Part shown: positions 24,216 through 32,798 of the stretch, piece after piece | Position numbering within the stretch: position 1 is the first letter of the stretch | Layout of the letters: each line of letters opens with the position of its first letter | DNA from: Candidatus Methanorbis basalitermitum | GTDB taxonomy: Archaea; Halobacteriota; Methanomicrobia; Methanomicrobiales; Methanocorpusculaceae | Reading direction: 5' to 3' | Length of the DNA stretch: 38,267 nt | NCBI GenBank assembly: GCA_031287415.1 | Contig: JAITSY010000031.1 | Span: 1 to 38,267 of the forward strand | Notes under the pieces: model-generated | Database searches by the model: none | Seen by the model: only the letters and a program-made list of their open reading frames with translations | Told to the model about the DNA's origin: nothing | Translations under genes and position numbers: made by a program

Positions 24216-25477
24216 ACAATCCTCATATCTGCGCCGAGCACCTGCATGTCGGAGATGAATGCCGGATACGAAACCGCGCAGCATCCAGGATCATCGATCT
24301 CGGTCTTGCCTTCGGCAATAAGCCCAGCTACTGCGGCTGCCATCATAATGCGGTGATCGCCAAAGGAGATAACCTTTGCGCCTGATAGCTGGCAGGGGCC
24401 CCGGATGACACAGCCGTCGTCCGTCTCGGTGATGTCTGCGCCCATGCCTCGCAGGAACCGGGAGGTAGTTGTAATCCTGTTGCTTTCCTTAAACCGGAGA
24501 TGTACCGCACCGTAAAGCCGGGTGGTACCACTGCACTGCGTTGCAAGGACAGCCGCAATGGGGAAGAGATCCGGGAAATTCGACAGATTCACGTTTGTGG
24601 CACGCAATGTTCCTTTTGCAGCACGAATGCTACCATCCCCACGGCGAAAGACCGCAGCGCCGACCTGTGCCAGGAGTTCAACGAACATCTTGTCCCCCTG
24701 TGGATCAGCAGGGTCAAGGTTGGTGACGGCAACATCACCGGTGAGTGCTCCTGCAGCAAAGAGAACCGCCGCTGAAGAATAGTCGCCGCCGACAGTAACA
24801 TTTGCAGGCCGGTAATGTTGACCTGCCGGAACGTGGTAGCCATCATCGGTGGTCAGAACAAAAACCCCATGGTTTTTCATCGCGGAACGGGTCATCTCCA
24901 CGTAGGGCCGCGATGTGAGCGGCGTTGTCAGATGAATTGTCATCTCGTGAATGCTGAGTGGGGCACTTATCAGAAGTGCAGAGATGAACTGGGAGCTGAC
25001 GTCGCCCGGTATATGCACCACTCCTCCCGCAGCAGGTCCAGTAACGGAAAAAGGGGCGAATCCTCCGTCAACTGCGGTAACAGAAACACCAATTTCTACA
25101 AACGCGTCAAGTAAAGGTTTCATCGGCCGCGAACAGAGTGATGTGTCGCCGGTGAAGGAGGTGCCACCTGTTAATTGAGCTGCAATGCCGGCTAACATCC
25201 GGATGGAAGTCCCGGAGTTTTTGCAGTCTATCTCCTGAGCCGGAGGATGCAGGCAACCGCCGTGGATACAGATCCCATCCTGCGTGCATGAGACCTCCGC
25301 ACCCAGAGCTTTGACCGCATCGAGTGTAGCATCGGTATCCTCACCGTGAAGTGGCGAAGATACAACCGATGCACCGTTTGCAAGGGCTGCGAGAATGAGA
25401 GCACGGTGCGTATGGCTCTTCGACGGCGGAGCCGCTACCTCCCCCTGGAGTTCGGATTTGGCAACGACCAGCTTCAT
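24212..25477 (-). CDS. aroA: EPSP synthase (3-phosphoshikimate 1-carboxyvinyltransferase)
   Basis: AroA joins shikimate 3-phosphate and PEP. The 421-residue length is normal. Seen: PPSKSHTHRALILAAL (17-32), which binds phosphate; CKNSGTSIRMLAG, the archaeal form of the GNAGT motif; SSQFISALLISAPL; the central DYSSAAVLFAAGAL; HLRFKESNRITTTS; and FGDHRIMMAAAVAGL near the end. All catalytic blocks are present. The ATG at 25477 overlaps the shikimate kinase stop by 4 nt. Confidence 0.96.
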   Translation of the reverse strand: MKLVVAKSELQGEVAAPPSKSHTHRALILAALANGASVVSSPLHGEDTDATLDAVKALGAEVSCTQDGICIHGGCLHPPAQEIDCKNSGTSIRMLAGIAAQLTGGTSFTGDTSLCSRPMKPLLDAFVEIGVSVTAVDGGFAPFSVTGPAAGGVVHIPGDVSSQFISALLISAPLSIHEMTIHLTTPLTSRPYVEMTRSAMKNHGVFVLTTDDGYHVPAGQHYRPANVTVGGDYSSAAVLFAAGALTGDVAVTNLDPADPQGDKMFVELLAQVGAAVFRRGDGSIRAAKGTLRATNVNLSNFPDLFPIAAVLATQCSGTTRLYGAVHLRFKESNRITTTSRFLRGMGADITETDDGCVIRGPCQLSGAKVISFGDHRIMMAAAVAGLIAEGKTEIDDPGCCAVSYPAFISDMQVLGADMRIV

Positions 25478-26322
25478 GCTACATCGCCGTTCCGGATGTT
25501 TGCCACGATTATGTGCTCTCTTCCAAATGCGTCGAGAAACTCATCAAGTCGGTCCATTGCCACAAGGATGCCTGCTGCGGGCCCAGTCCCAGAAAGCCCT
25601 GCGGTAAGTGCCCCGCAGGCAATCGCCCTGTCTACGACTGCAGGTGTAATGCCGATGGCCCGGCTGGTGCAGCTGCCGTTTGCATACATCGCACCGAAAA
25701 CGTCACCGCCACGGGCACGATTGTATGCCGCGAAGATCTCAGGTGCCAGCTCCTGCATCCGCCCTGTGGGAAACGTGGATTTGCGGATCTGAAACTCCGG
25801 CAGATGGATGACCGCAACACAACCTTCGGGCATCGGAATGCGATGCAGGAGTTCACATTTTTCATTGTCGGTAAATACAAGACCACCGAGCAGGCAGGCA
25901 CAGGCGTCATCGAATGCACCGGTGATGCTGACACCGGCGGCAACTGCCGCGATCGTACCAAGTCGGCCAATTGCAAGAGGGGCAAAGGCGGTCCCAAGAG
26001 CATCGGCGGTCGCTGCAAGGATTGCGTTTGCCGCAGCACTGCTGCTCTTGAGTCCCTGCGAGATTGGGATATTGGAGGTGGTCTTAATTATCGCCCCCTG
26101 CATGCCGGAATTGGGGCATTGCTTGAGCATCTCCGCAACAGAAAATTGCGCAAGTCTTGGGTCTTCGGACTGGTTACCGTCAATTACCACAGAAATCCCG
26201 GGTTCTGGCGTGAGCTGGACCACTGCTTCGGTTTTGAGATCGATGCCGAACGCTGCTCCTTTCCCCATTGCAATGGCGTTGATGACCGAGAGCGCTCCGT
26301 AGGAAACACCATGACCGATCAT
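25474..26322 (-). CDS. aroK: archaeal shikimate kinase (GHMP family)
   Basis: The archaeal shikimate kinase is a GHMP-type kinase unrelated to bacterial AroK. It phosphorylates shikimate with ATP. The 282-residue protein begins GHGVSYGALSVINAIAMGKG, the family opening. The ATP loop is PISQGLKSSSAAANAILAA, which matches the P-x-x-x-G-L-K-S-S-S-A signature. AFDDACACLLGG and GLSGTGPAAG (the C-terminal GHMP motif) follow. I chose the ATG at 26322, which overlaps the AroD-AroE stop by 4 nt; upstream codons belong to that gene. Confidence 0.94.
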   Translation of the reverse strand: MIGHGVSYGALSVINAIAMGKGAAFGIDLKTEAVVQLTPEPGISVVIDGNQSEDPRLAQFSVAEMLKQCPNSGMQGAIIKTTSNIPISQGLKSSSAAANAILAATADALGTAFAPLAIGRLGTIAAVAAGVSITGAFDDACACLLGGLVFTDNEKCELLHRIPMPEGCVAVIHLPEFQIRKSTFPTGRMQELAPEIFAAYNRARGGDVFGAMYANGSCTSRAIGITPAVVDRAIACGALTAGLSGTGPAAGILVAMDRLDEFLDAFGREHIIVANIRNGDVA

Positions 26323-27740
26323 GGCTGTCCCCCGAATGCTTTCGTCATAGCGGTCCGGTCGGCATCTTTCCTTGCCCATAAGGCGAAGGAGGCTGCTGCC
26401 TGCTCGATCAGCATGGATTTTCCGCCAACTGCAACACGCACACCTGCGGACCGGGAGGCAGAAAGAAGTGGTGTTGTCTCCGGTTCATACACCATATCAA
26501 AGACGGCGGTATCGGGAGACAGTATCGATACCGGCACCGGAATTTCTGCAGAAAATCCGCTCATGCCTGCCGGTGTTGCGTTTATGACAAGATCATATTC
26601 CGGCCTTAGTGCATCTAGTGGCACAGCGACCGCGCCAAACTCTGCCGCAAGGACTGCAGCTTTTTCTGTGGTGCGGTTTGTGACAAACAGCTTTGCGCCT
26701 GCACTGATCAGGCAGGCAGCAGCTGCCCTGGCAGCACCACCCGCACCGACAATGAGTGCTCTTTTTCCGGCAGGATCATTACCAAGTGCAGCAAGCGCTG
26801 CGGCAATTCCCACAAGGTCGGTGTTTGTACCGGTGAGGGTGCCGTCTGTTCCAACGCAGATCGTGTTGACTGTTCCTGCAGCATGAGCTTTTGGAGATAG
26901 CTTCGAAAGGTGAGGGATGATTGCCTGTTTGTGTGGGATGGTGACATTTGCTCCAGCAATCCGATAGCAGCGGAACACCGCTGGTACCAGGGGTAGTTCG
27001 TGTTCAGGTACGGGAATTCTGACGTAGCGTCCGCGGATGCCTGCTGCCAGGAACGCTGCATTGTGTATCTGCGGGGAACGGGTGTGCTCCAAGGGCCAGC
27101 CGATGATCGCTGTCGCAAGCGGATCCAAACCGAGCCGAACGGCTTCAACAACCGTTATCTGGCCGAGTGCAGAGGCATCTTCCGGCCGCATGGTACAGTA
27201 GGTCACCATCGAACCAATATCTGTGGCACGAATGCGGGTGATCTCACCCGCAACTCCCATGCCGATCAGGATGAACGGCTCGCCACTTTGTTTGAGAACG
27301 AGGGCAGATTTCCAGATCTCCCAAAGATCGGCTGGACCGCGGACCATGAACGCGGCTTTCGGAATTCCGGAGGCAGAGAGATCTTGAAATATGCTCAGAA
27401 TTTCCTGCATGGCAGGAGTTCTGCCAAAGTCATGGTACGAGCAGATGACGCGATCTCTGGGGAACCTATCCCGCAGGACTGAGGAGGATTCGATGTCCAC
27501 ATATGTTGCACCCGCATCAAGAGCGGCAGCGAAAATTTCACGCCGCTCTCCATCCATTTCAGAGCGGAAGGTTACAATCACCGGTTTTGCAATCGGCAGA
27601 AAGGAGAGGTCCTCCGGAACTGCCAATAAGGCATCAATCCGGACCTCAAACGCTTCGGCGCCGCACATCAGGGCTTGTGCTGCTGCGACTTTTGCGGCAC
27701 CCTGGGTATCTGCAGCGATTACTGCACAGATCAGTGTCAT
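26319..27740 (-). CDS. aroDE: fused 3-dehydroquinate dehydratase / shikimate dehydrogenase
   Basis: A 473-residue bifunctional protein. Residues 1 to about 210 form a type I dehydroquinate dehydratase (AFEVRIDAL, VIVTFRSEMDG, catalytic His in VICSYHDF, Schiff-base Lys in IPKAAFMV). Residues about 212-473 form shikimate dehydrogenase (IIGWPLEHTRSPQIHNAAF; NVTIPHKQAI with the catalytic Lys; TVNTICVG and GTNTDLVGIAAAL; the NADP loop VGAGGAARAAA). These are consecutive steps, so the fusion channels dehydroquinate to shikimate. It overlaps DHQ synthase II upstream and shikimate kinase downstream by 4 nt each. Fusions of these two domains are also known in plants and some bacteria. Confidence 0.95.
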   Translation of the reverse strand: MTLICAVIAADTQGAAKVAAAQALMCGAEAFEVRIDALLAVPEDLSFLPIAKPVIVTFRSEMDGERREIFAAALDAGATYVDIESSSVLRDRFPRDRVICSYHDFGRTPAMQEILSIFQDLSASGIPKAAFMVRGPADLWEIWKSALVLKQSGEPFILIGMGVAGEITRIRATDIGSMVTYCTMRPEDASALGQITVVEAVRLGLDPLATAIIGWPLEHTRSPQIHNAAFLAAGIRGRYVRIPVPEHELPLVPAVFRCYRIAGANVTIPHKQAIIPHLSKLSPKAHAAGTVNTICVGTDGTLTGTNTDLVGIAAALAALGNDPAGKRALIVGAGGAARAAAACLISAGAKLFVTNRTTEKAAVLAAEFGAVAVPLDALRPEYDLVINATPAGMSGFSAEIPVPVSILSPDTAVFDMVYEPETTPLLSASRSAGVRVAVGGKSMLIEQAAASFALWARKDADRTAMTKAFGGQP

Positions 27741-28774
27741 TTCTCGCAGATAGTCCCCACCATTACATGTCCGAAGTGGCGGCTTCCACTTTCAAGCCTG
27801 ACATACACCTCGGATCCCACCGAGAGATCAGCGATCGAGACGGCACCAGATGGTGCGCCGAGACGGATTGTTTCGGCATTCTGCAGAACCACCGAATAAG
27901 TTCTGCCGTCGGCTTCTGCTTCGATGAAGAGCAGGGGGCGCATCTCAATCTTCACGCGACCGACCGAGACAGAGCGGAGCGTGCCGTCGGGTCTGCGGGT
28001 GAGAACCTGGTTACCTGCTGCTATCTCCGAAAGATAGCAGGTTGTACCATCAGGACAGAGGAGATAGGAGTGAACAGAACCTGCATTCACCCGAAATGGC
28101 CGGGAATTCACGTACTCACTTTTAAAGCTCTCCGAACAGACAAAAAAGAGACCCGAGGACTGCGATCCTATCAGCATCCCTTCGCCAGGAACGAGAAGTG
28201 AACAGGTATCGATGCAGACGCGGTCTCCAAGGGATAAGGGAGTGATCTTCGTGACTGTTGCCATCTCGAGGGCTGCGCATGGGAGCTTTGTTTCGCATGC
28301 CTGCGAAAATCCGGAGATGTCCTCTGGATTCTCGGGTGTGATGACCACACCGTCAGTGCCTACTCCCATCGCAGCAAACGCAAGTTTTGCGTCTTCTGGC
28401 GTTTTTACACAGACATAAACCTTCGTTGTAGAGTGTTGGAACCGCGAGATGAGATTCTCCAGCGGGATCACTTTCCAGTCAGACGGGGTGATAACAAGGT
28501 AGGAAACGGTATCTTTGATGTTGTACGCTTCTTCCATGTCTGCTGAGCCGGCAAGGGGAAGGATTGCTCCAATTTTTTCCCCGCTATACGTGAGATATTT
28601 GCCGTCAACAGCAATTCCAGTATATCTGCCGAGGCGGATTGAGGCGGAATCTTCTGGGCGGAGTATGATACAGGTATATCCCGCTGCAAGCGCTGCGGCA
28701 ACTATGGCTCTGCGGTCATCGTAGTCAGAGGGGAGATCGGCACGCACCAGGACCGGAGGAAGTATCAGCCGCAT
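27737..28774 (-). CDS. aroB': 3-dehydroquinate synthase II (archaeal AroB')
   Basis: This archaeal enzyme oxidatively deaminates and cyclises ADTH (2-amino-3,7-dideoxy-D-threo-hept-6-ulosonate) to 3-dehydroquinate, replacing the DAHP route and bacterial AroB. The 345-residue length fits. Recognised blocks are DGVVITPENPEDI, LPCAALEMATVTKITPLSLGDRVCIDTCSLL, GEGMLIGSQSSGLFFVCSES, PFRVNAGSVHSYLLCPDG, and LSEIAAGNQVLT. It follows ADTH synthase by about 7 nt on the minus strand and overlaps the AroD-AroE fusion by 4 nt. Confidence 0.93.
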   Translation of the reverse strand: MRLILPPVLVRADLPSDYDDRRAIVAAALAAGYTCIILRPEDSASIRLGRYTGIAVDGKYLTYSGEKIGAILPLAGSADMEEAYNIKDTVSYLVITPSDWKVIPLENLISRFQHSTTKVYVCVKTPEDAKLAFAAMGVGTDGVVITPENPEDISGFSQACETKLPCAALEMATVTKITPLSLGDRVCIDTCSLLVPGEGMLIGSQSSGLFFVCSESFKSEYVNSRPFRVNAGSVHSYLLCPDGTTCYLSEIAAGNQVLTRRPDGTLRSVSVGRVKIEMRPLLFIEAEADGRTYSVVLQNAETIRLGAPSGAVSIADLSVGSEVYVRLESGSRHFGHVMVGTICEK

Positions 28775-28781
28775 CTGTACC

Positions 28782-29576
28782 TCACCTGTTCAGATGCTTG
28801 GCTGCTTCTTCAATCGAGGAGTCCTGTAATACGATGCAGGATACCGCAGCGGTGATGCCAACGATGTCTTTGTGCTGGAAAATATTTCTTCCCATCGAAA
28901 CACCGCGGGCCCCCGCATTCAGGGAATCGCGGACCATCTGGAGTATCTCAAGATCGGAGTTCATCTTCGGACCGCCGGCGATGACAATCGGAATCAGGGC
29001 GCCCCGCACTACTTCGTGAAAGGTGTCGATGTCACCGGTATAGCTGATCTTGACCAAGTCGGCACCGAGTTCTGTTGCGACACGAACGCAGATTTTGAGT
29101 GCGTCTACGTCAAAGGGATCCTTGATGTTTTCACCGCATGGGTAAACCATTGCAAGGAGCGGCATTCCCCATTGCTGACATTTGCGAGAGACCTCACCGG
29201 CATACCGGATCATATCAGGTTCTGTGTCGGCGCCAAGATTGATGTGGATGGAGACAGCATCCGCCCCTAAGGTTAAAGCCTCTTCAACGGTGGTGACGAT
29301 GACTTTGGAGTTCGGGTCACCACCAAGACCAGTTCCAGCAGAGAGGTGAACGACTAAGCCTATGTCTTTTCCGGAGGTTCGGTGACCGTAGGAGACCATT
29401 CCTTTGTGCATCAGAACAGCAGTCGCTCCGCCAAGAGAGATTTTACTGATCGTGTCGCGCATGGAGATAAGACCAGGAATCGGCCCCATGGAAATTCCGT
29501 GATCCACGGGGACAATGACAATTTTTCCCGAGTTGCGGTCTATTATTCGTTCCATACGGATTTGTTTTCCCAACAT
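28782..29576 (-). CDS. aroA': ADTH synthase (archaeal aromatic pathway, first step)
   Basis: 2-amino-3,7-dideoxy-D-threo-hept-6-ulosonate synthase joins aspartate semialdehyde to a deoxy-ketohexose phosphate to begin aromatic synthesis in methanogens. It is a class I aldolase of 264 residues. It shows the opening IRMERIIDRNSGKIVIVPVDHG, MPLLAMVYPCGE, the Schiff-base Lys in ADLVKISYTGDID, and IVIAGGPKMNS with SMGRNIFQH, the phosphate site. It is the first gene of the operon. The ATG at 29576 is preceded by a 17-bp palindrome and no clear ribosome-binding site. asd, whose product makes the substrate, lies 2 kb away on the same strand. Confidence 0.93.
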   Translation of the reverse strand: MLGKQIRMERIIDRNSGKIVIVPVDHGISMGPIPGLISMRDTISKISLGGATAVLMHKGMVSYGHRTSGKDIGLVVHLSAGTGLGGDPNSKVIVTTVEEALTLGADAVSIHINLGADTEPDMIRYAGEVSRKCQQWGMPLLAMVYPCGENIKDPFDVDALKICVRVATELGADLVKISYTGDIDTFHEVVRGALIPIVIAGGPKMNSDLEILQMVRDSLNAGARGVSMGRNIFQHKDIVGITAAVSCIVLQDSSIEEAAKHLNR

Positions 29577-29578
29577 GA

Positions 29579-29595
29579 GTGCTAATTGTTAGCAC
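29579..29595. promoter_or_regulatory. 17-bp palindrome at the start of the aro operon
   Basis: GTGCTAATTGTTAGCAC: two 7-bp arms around TTG, ending 2 nt before the ATG of ADTH synthase. In RNA it would be a small hairpin at the start codon; in DNA it would suit a dimeric regulator. Its role is inferred from symmetry and position. Confidence 0.45.
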
Positions 29596-29644
29596 GGATG
29601 ACACATCAATCTTCTTGTTCTGATGGAAAAAGGCAGCGATGCGC

Positions 29645-30314
29645 CTACTCGCTGACGATTTCGCCATCACGGATAATGATCCCGCGGTCAGCGTACTCAG
29701 CAACGCGGGGATCATGCGTAACCAGGACTATTGTTCTGCCTCTACAGTTTAAGTCCTATAGTAGTTCCAGGATATGCTCGCTCATTTTCGAGTCGAGATT
29801 GTCCGTCTGTGCGTCGCAGAGCAAAAGCACGGGATAATTTGCCAATGCCAGGACAATTGCAACACGCGGCGGCTGACCGCCAGACAGTTCCAATGGTGTG
29901 TGAGTGTCATCATCTGCTCACCGATCCGACCAGGGCCAGGAGTCTTTTGGACCGTCCGGCGCCACCTCGCTTGCCGTACGTGAGAATCAATGGATATTCG
30001 ACGTTTTCATAGGCGGTCAGAAGACCGATCAGGTTGAACTTCCGGAAGATGAAGCCGATGCCCCGATCACGGCACTGGTCGGTGAGTTCGTCATCGATCA
30101 GTTACTTGACTTTGTGGCCGTCGATGCACAATCTCGTCTACATTTGGCACGTCAAGACAGCCTATCATGTTTATGGAGTGGATTTGCCGAAACCCGACGG
30201 CCCCATGATCGCCACAAACTCGCCCTTCATTATCGAGAAGGTGATGCCGTATAGGGCGTGCACATCGCCTGCCGACATATGATTGATTTTATAGACATCT
30301 CGCTGCTCAATCAC
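29645..30314 (-). pseudogene. ABC-transporter ATPase (LolD/MacB-like), broken
   Basis: In order along the minus strand: an N-terminal strand with Walker [18 protein letters not shown], then a break; the Q-loop region IGFIFRKFNLIGLLTAYENV, where the normal Gln is Arg, then two stop codons; the signature LSGGQ and a Walker-B-like VLLLCDAQTDNLDS; another stop; and the H-loop [20 protein letters not shown] to a final TAG at 29645. At least three disruptions make it non-functional. Such ATPases work with an FtsX-like permease for export of lipoproteins or peptides; no permease is seen here. It lies between the aro operon and the hisH remnant. Confidence 0.85.
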
Positions 30315-30378
30315 GGGGGTTCCTATATGGGTTATTAATTACAGATTGCAGTTCATTGTATTAAATATATTACGGACT

Positions 30379-30845
30379 TATCGGATTTATGGGGAGCATT
30401 TGAGGAAAGGATGGAGAAGCCCTCGCCGATCCGGCGAATTGTGGAAAAGGTGGTTTTGGAAAAGCCGCTTCTTGGGATGGGGCCTGGGATGCAGATGCTG
30501 TTGGAGAGGAGCGAGGAGCACGGGCTGCACGAAGGCCGTGGGCTGGCACTGGGGAAAATGCTGCTTTTTCCGAAGACTTATGGCATGCAGGTTCCGCATA
30601 TGGGGTGGAATACGATCTCGCCAGTTCGACATCCATTGTTTGCGGATATCCCTGATTGGACGGCTGTCTACTTCGTGCATTCCTACTGTATGGAAACCGA
30701 ACCATGGTTTACGATTGCGGAGACGAAGTATATTTTTCCCTGTGCATCGGCAGTTGCAAACGGAAATGCCACTGGCAGCAGTTCCATCTGGAAAAGAGTG
30801 GTTCGGCGGGGTTAGCGATTTTCCGCAATTTTGTGGCGATAATGG
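30379..30845 (+). pseudogene. hisH: imidazole glycerol phosphate synthase glutaminase subunit, broken
   Basis: HisH provides ammonia for histidine synthesis. Only about the last three quarters remain. GAFEERMEKPSPIRRIVEKV, then KPLLGMGPGMQMLLERSEE matches the nucleophile elbow, but the Cys of LGxCxGMQ is replaced by Gly. VPHMGWNTISPVRHPLFADI and VYFVHSYCMETEP follow. The reading then shifts frame for WQQFHLEKSGSAGLAIFRNFV, which corresponds to the QFHPEKSG block. The first roughly 40 residues are absent, and the gene begins in AT-rich DNA. The loss of Cys and of the frame makes it non-functional. Another copy may exist elsewhere. Confidence 0.85.
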
Positions 30846-30989
30846 AGTGGTCCCTCCGACGGTATCCCCCTCTGCAAGTCCGGTCCACGGGAACGGAGCC
30901 TATCTGGACGAAATGGGTGAGATGGAAAGACCACCGAAAAACAAGTGCAGTTCCACGGACGGAAAAAGGGGCTATTTACTCAAGTCCTG

Positions 30990-31079
30990 GCTGCACGTCT
31001 CTGATAGAGGTGTGCAGCGTTGCAGGGCAGCGGGACAAACATCCCAATAGAACTGCAACTGTTCCGCTGCCATGCAACT
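30990..31079 (+). repeat. interspersed palindromic repeat, copy 7
   Basis: CTGCACGTCTCTGATAGAGG and TGTGCAG form one hairpin. Next GTTGCAGGGCAGCGG is matched about 40 nt later by CCGCTGCCATGCAAC, forming a second with a longer loop. It lies in the 326-bp gap 30846-31171, whose remainder holds no gene that I can support. Confidence 0.85.
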
Positions 31080-31171
31080 CACCTGTTTTTTGAGAAGGAC
31101 AGTTTTTGGAAAGCTACACTATCATTGTAATCTTTCTTTCCTAAAAAAGATGAGCGTTGCATCCGCAACAT

Positions 31172-31495
31172 TTACTGTTCGATATGGGCAGCATTTTCGC
31201 ATGCAACCACGCCGCTCTCTGAATCTGTTTTTGCGAGGATGATCTCAATGCAGGAGACTCGGGAAGGACCACAGTCCATTTCAACCAGATCAGTGGAGGT
31301 GGTCACACTCTGTTTGACCACATTTGAAAGAAACTGGTGGATCACAATCTCAACGGTATCAACCGCACGAACGATGGCTTTGCCGCGAGCCTTCACGATC
31401 ACCTCAGAGTTGCCGGCGTTGAATTGCATCACAACAGCAAGAACATAGTTCATCACCGGCTTGTTCCCAATCAGGACAGTGTTATCCATCGTCAT
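31172..31495 (-). CDS. albA: Alba DNA/RNA-binding chromatin protein
   Basis: A protein of about 107 residues of the Alba family, an abundant archaeal nucleoid and RNA-binding protein. It shows [20 protein letters not shown] with the acetylatable-type Lys region of the family, the helix 2 segment [20 protein letters not shown], and CIEIILAK as the last strand. I chose the ATG at 31495; a TTG at 31510 would add five residues and an ATG at 31489 would remove two. It lies alone, downstream of asd on the same strand but separated by a T-rich terminator. Confidence 0.9.
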   Translation of the reverse strand: MTMDNTVLIGNKPVMNYVLAVVMQFNAGNSEVIVKARGKAIVRAVDTVEIVIHQFLSNVVKQSVTTSTDLVEMDCGPSRVSCIEIILAKTDSESGVVACENAAHIEQ

Positions 31496-31548
31496 AGTAT
31501 CATTTGGCAATTATCAGATATCATATCATCGTATGGCAGAGCGGTGGA

Positions 31549-31584
31549 GAAAAATTTTGGAAAAAAACACACACACAATTTTTC
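31549..31584 (-). terminator. T-rich terminator after asd
   Basis: On the minus strand the sequence after the asd stop reads AAAAATTGTGTGTGTGTTTT, then TTTCC and AAAATTTTTC. The long T and GT tracts suit an archaeal terminator. They separate asd from alba. Confidence 0.45.
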
Positions 31585-31606
31585 CCTATAATCCCCAAAT
31601 CCTGCA

Positions 31607-32626
31607 TCAGAAGTACTTTTTTGTGTGCAGCAGCTCTGCATTCAAAACCGATGCTCCTGCAGCTCCCCGGATCGTATTGTGGCCCATGGCAACAAACCGG
31701 ATACCGTCACGGACCCGACCGACCGAGACTGTCATGCCGTTGCCGCGACTGCGATCGAGGCGCGGCTGCGGCCGATCCTCCTCAGCATAATACTGAATCG
31801 TCTTCTCCGGTTGAGTAGGAAGGCCCGAAAACTGCGGCTGCCAAGTCTTGAATGCCTCGATGACAGCCGCAGGAGTTGCCATTGCATCAATCCAGACATT
31901 CAACGTGTGGCCGTCGATCACCGGAACGCGGTTGCAGGAGGCAGAAACTGTAAACGGAGCATTCGTGATTTTCGCACCATCAAATGTGCCGAGGATCTTG
32001 TTTGCCTCCCAGGACATCTTCTCCTCTTCTGATCTGATAAATGGAATCACATTGTCATATATGTCGAACGCCGGAACACCGTCAAAACTTGCCCCCGAAA
32101 TCGCCTGTAGGGTTGCTACGTTGATGTTTGTAAAGGGGAACATCATCAGTGGAGCAAGGGCCGTTGCAAGCATAATTGTCGAACAGTTCGGGTTCGTCAC
32201 GATGAAGCCGTCACGGTCGTGATTCTTTTTTTGCACATCGACGAGCGCCGCATGCCCAGGGTTGACTTCTGCAATCATCAGCGGAACATCTGTTTCCATT
32301 CGATGGGAGCTCGCGTTGCTGAAAACACCTACACCCACATCCGCAATACCGGACTCAAGCATTGTCGCGATGTCGGCCGGAAGTGCAGAGAACACAATAT
32401 CGCAGTCCTTGACGGCAGCAACCGTGGTCGGTGAAACAACAAAATCGCTGACTGATTCCGGGAATGGAGAATCAAGCCGCCAATTGACAACCGATTCGTA
32501 GGTTTTGCCTGCGGAGCGGTCCGACGCAGTAAGGGTTGTTAGGGAAAACCACGGATGGTTTGCAAGAAACTGGACAAAACGCTGGCCGACAGCGCCCGTC
32601 GATCCAAGAATACCAACATGAATCAT
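31607..32626 (-). CDS. asd: aspartate-semialdehyde dehydrogenase
   Basis: Asd reduces aspartyl phosphate to aspartate semialdehyde, for lysine, threonine and methionine and, in methanogens, for ADTH synthesis in the aromatic pathway. The 339-residue protein has the NADP loop GILGSTGAVGQRFV (5-18), the catalytic Cys in VTNPNCSTIML (near 148), and the base His in SCNRVPVIDGHTLNVWI. It is the archaeal/fungal-type enzyme by length and motifs. Its ATG at 32626 overlaps the stop of a small zinc-ribbon ORF by 4 nt (ATGA), which suggests coupling. A TATA-like CATATAAATATCCC lies inside that ORF, but only a few bases before the ATG. Confidence 0.95.
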   Translation of the reverse strand: MIHVGILGSTGAVGQRFVQFLANHPWFSLTTLTASDRSAGKTYESVVNWRLDSPFPESVSDFVVSPTTVAAVKDCDIVFSALPADIATMLESGIADVGVGVFSNASSHRMETDVPLMIAEVNPGHAALVDVQKKNHDRDGFIVTNPNCSTIMLATALAPLMMFPFTNINVATLQAISGASFDGVPAFDIYDNVIPFIRSEEEKMSWEANKILGTFDGAKITNAPFTVSASCNRVPVIDGHTLNVWIDAMATPAAVIEAFKTWQPQFSGLPTQPEKTIQYYAEEDRPQPRLDRSRGNGMTVSVGRVRDGIRFVAMGHNTIRGAAGASVLNAELLHTKKYF

Positions 32627-32784
32627 GGGATATTTATATGCTTTGCCGGATATTCATGCTTTGCTGAGATTACAGCCATTGACCCAGAGGATTCGCAGTC
32701 AATCATCCGCCAAAACTGTCGTCCCGGGATATCTCATCCAAGAATGACAGCTCGCAGGACTCCCCAGCCACATTTTGGGCACAT
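32623..32784 (-). pseudogene. small zinc-ribbon-like ORF with an internal stop
   Basis: On the minus strand an ATG at 32784 reads MCPKCGWGVLRAVILG, then TGA (32734-32736), then in the same frame DIPGRQFWRMIDCESSGSMAVI and so on to a TGA at 32623 that overlaps the asd ATG by 4 nt. CPKC and the later C-E-S-S look like the two knuckles of a zinc ribbon with one Cys replaced by Ser. The TGA may have arisen from a Trp codon TGG. The open frame and the exact overlap argue that it was a real gene ahead of asd. Confidence 0.55.
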
Positions 32785-32798
32785 AAGGGTGGATTAGC

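Noticed and set aside
25513-26886. 457-codon open frame on the plus strand
   Set aside because: It lies antisense to shikimate kinase and the AroD-AroE fusion, whose motifs are complete. Its translation has no recognisable domain.
29577-29597. CIRCE heat-shock operator at the aro operon start
   Set aside because: The arms resemble CIRCE half-sites (TTAGCACTC/GAGTGCTAA), but they are in the reverse order and separated by 3 nt rather than 9, and the downstream gene is biosynthetic.
32734-32736. TGA recoding in the zinc-ribbon ORF
   Set aside because: The neighbouring sequence fits a Trp-to-stop mutation, a second knuckle Cys is also replaced, and there is no sign of a recoding signal.
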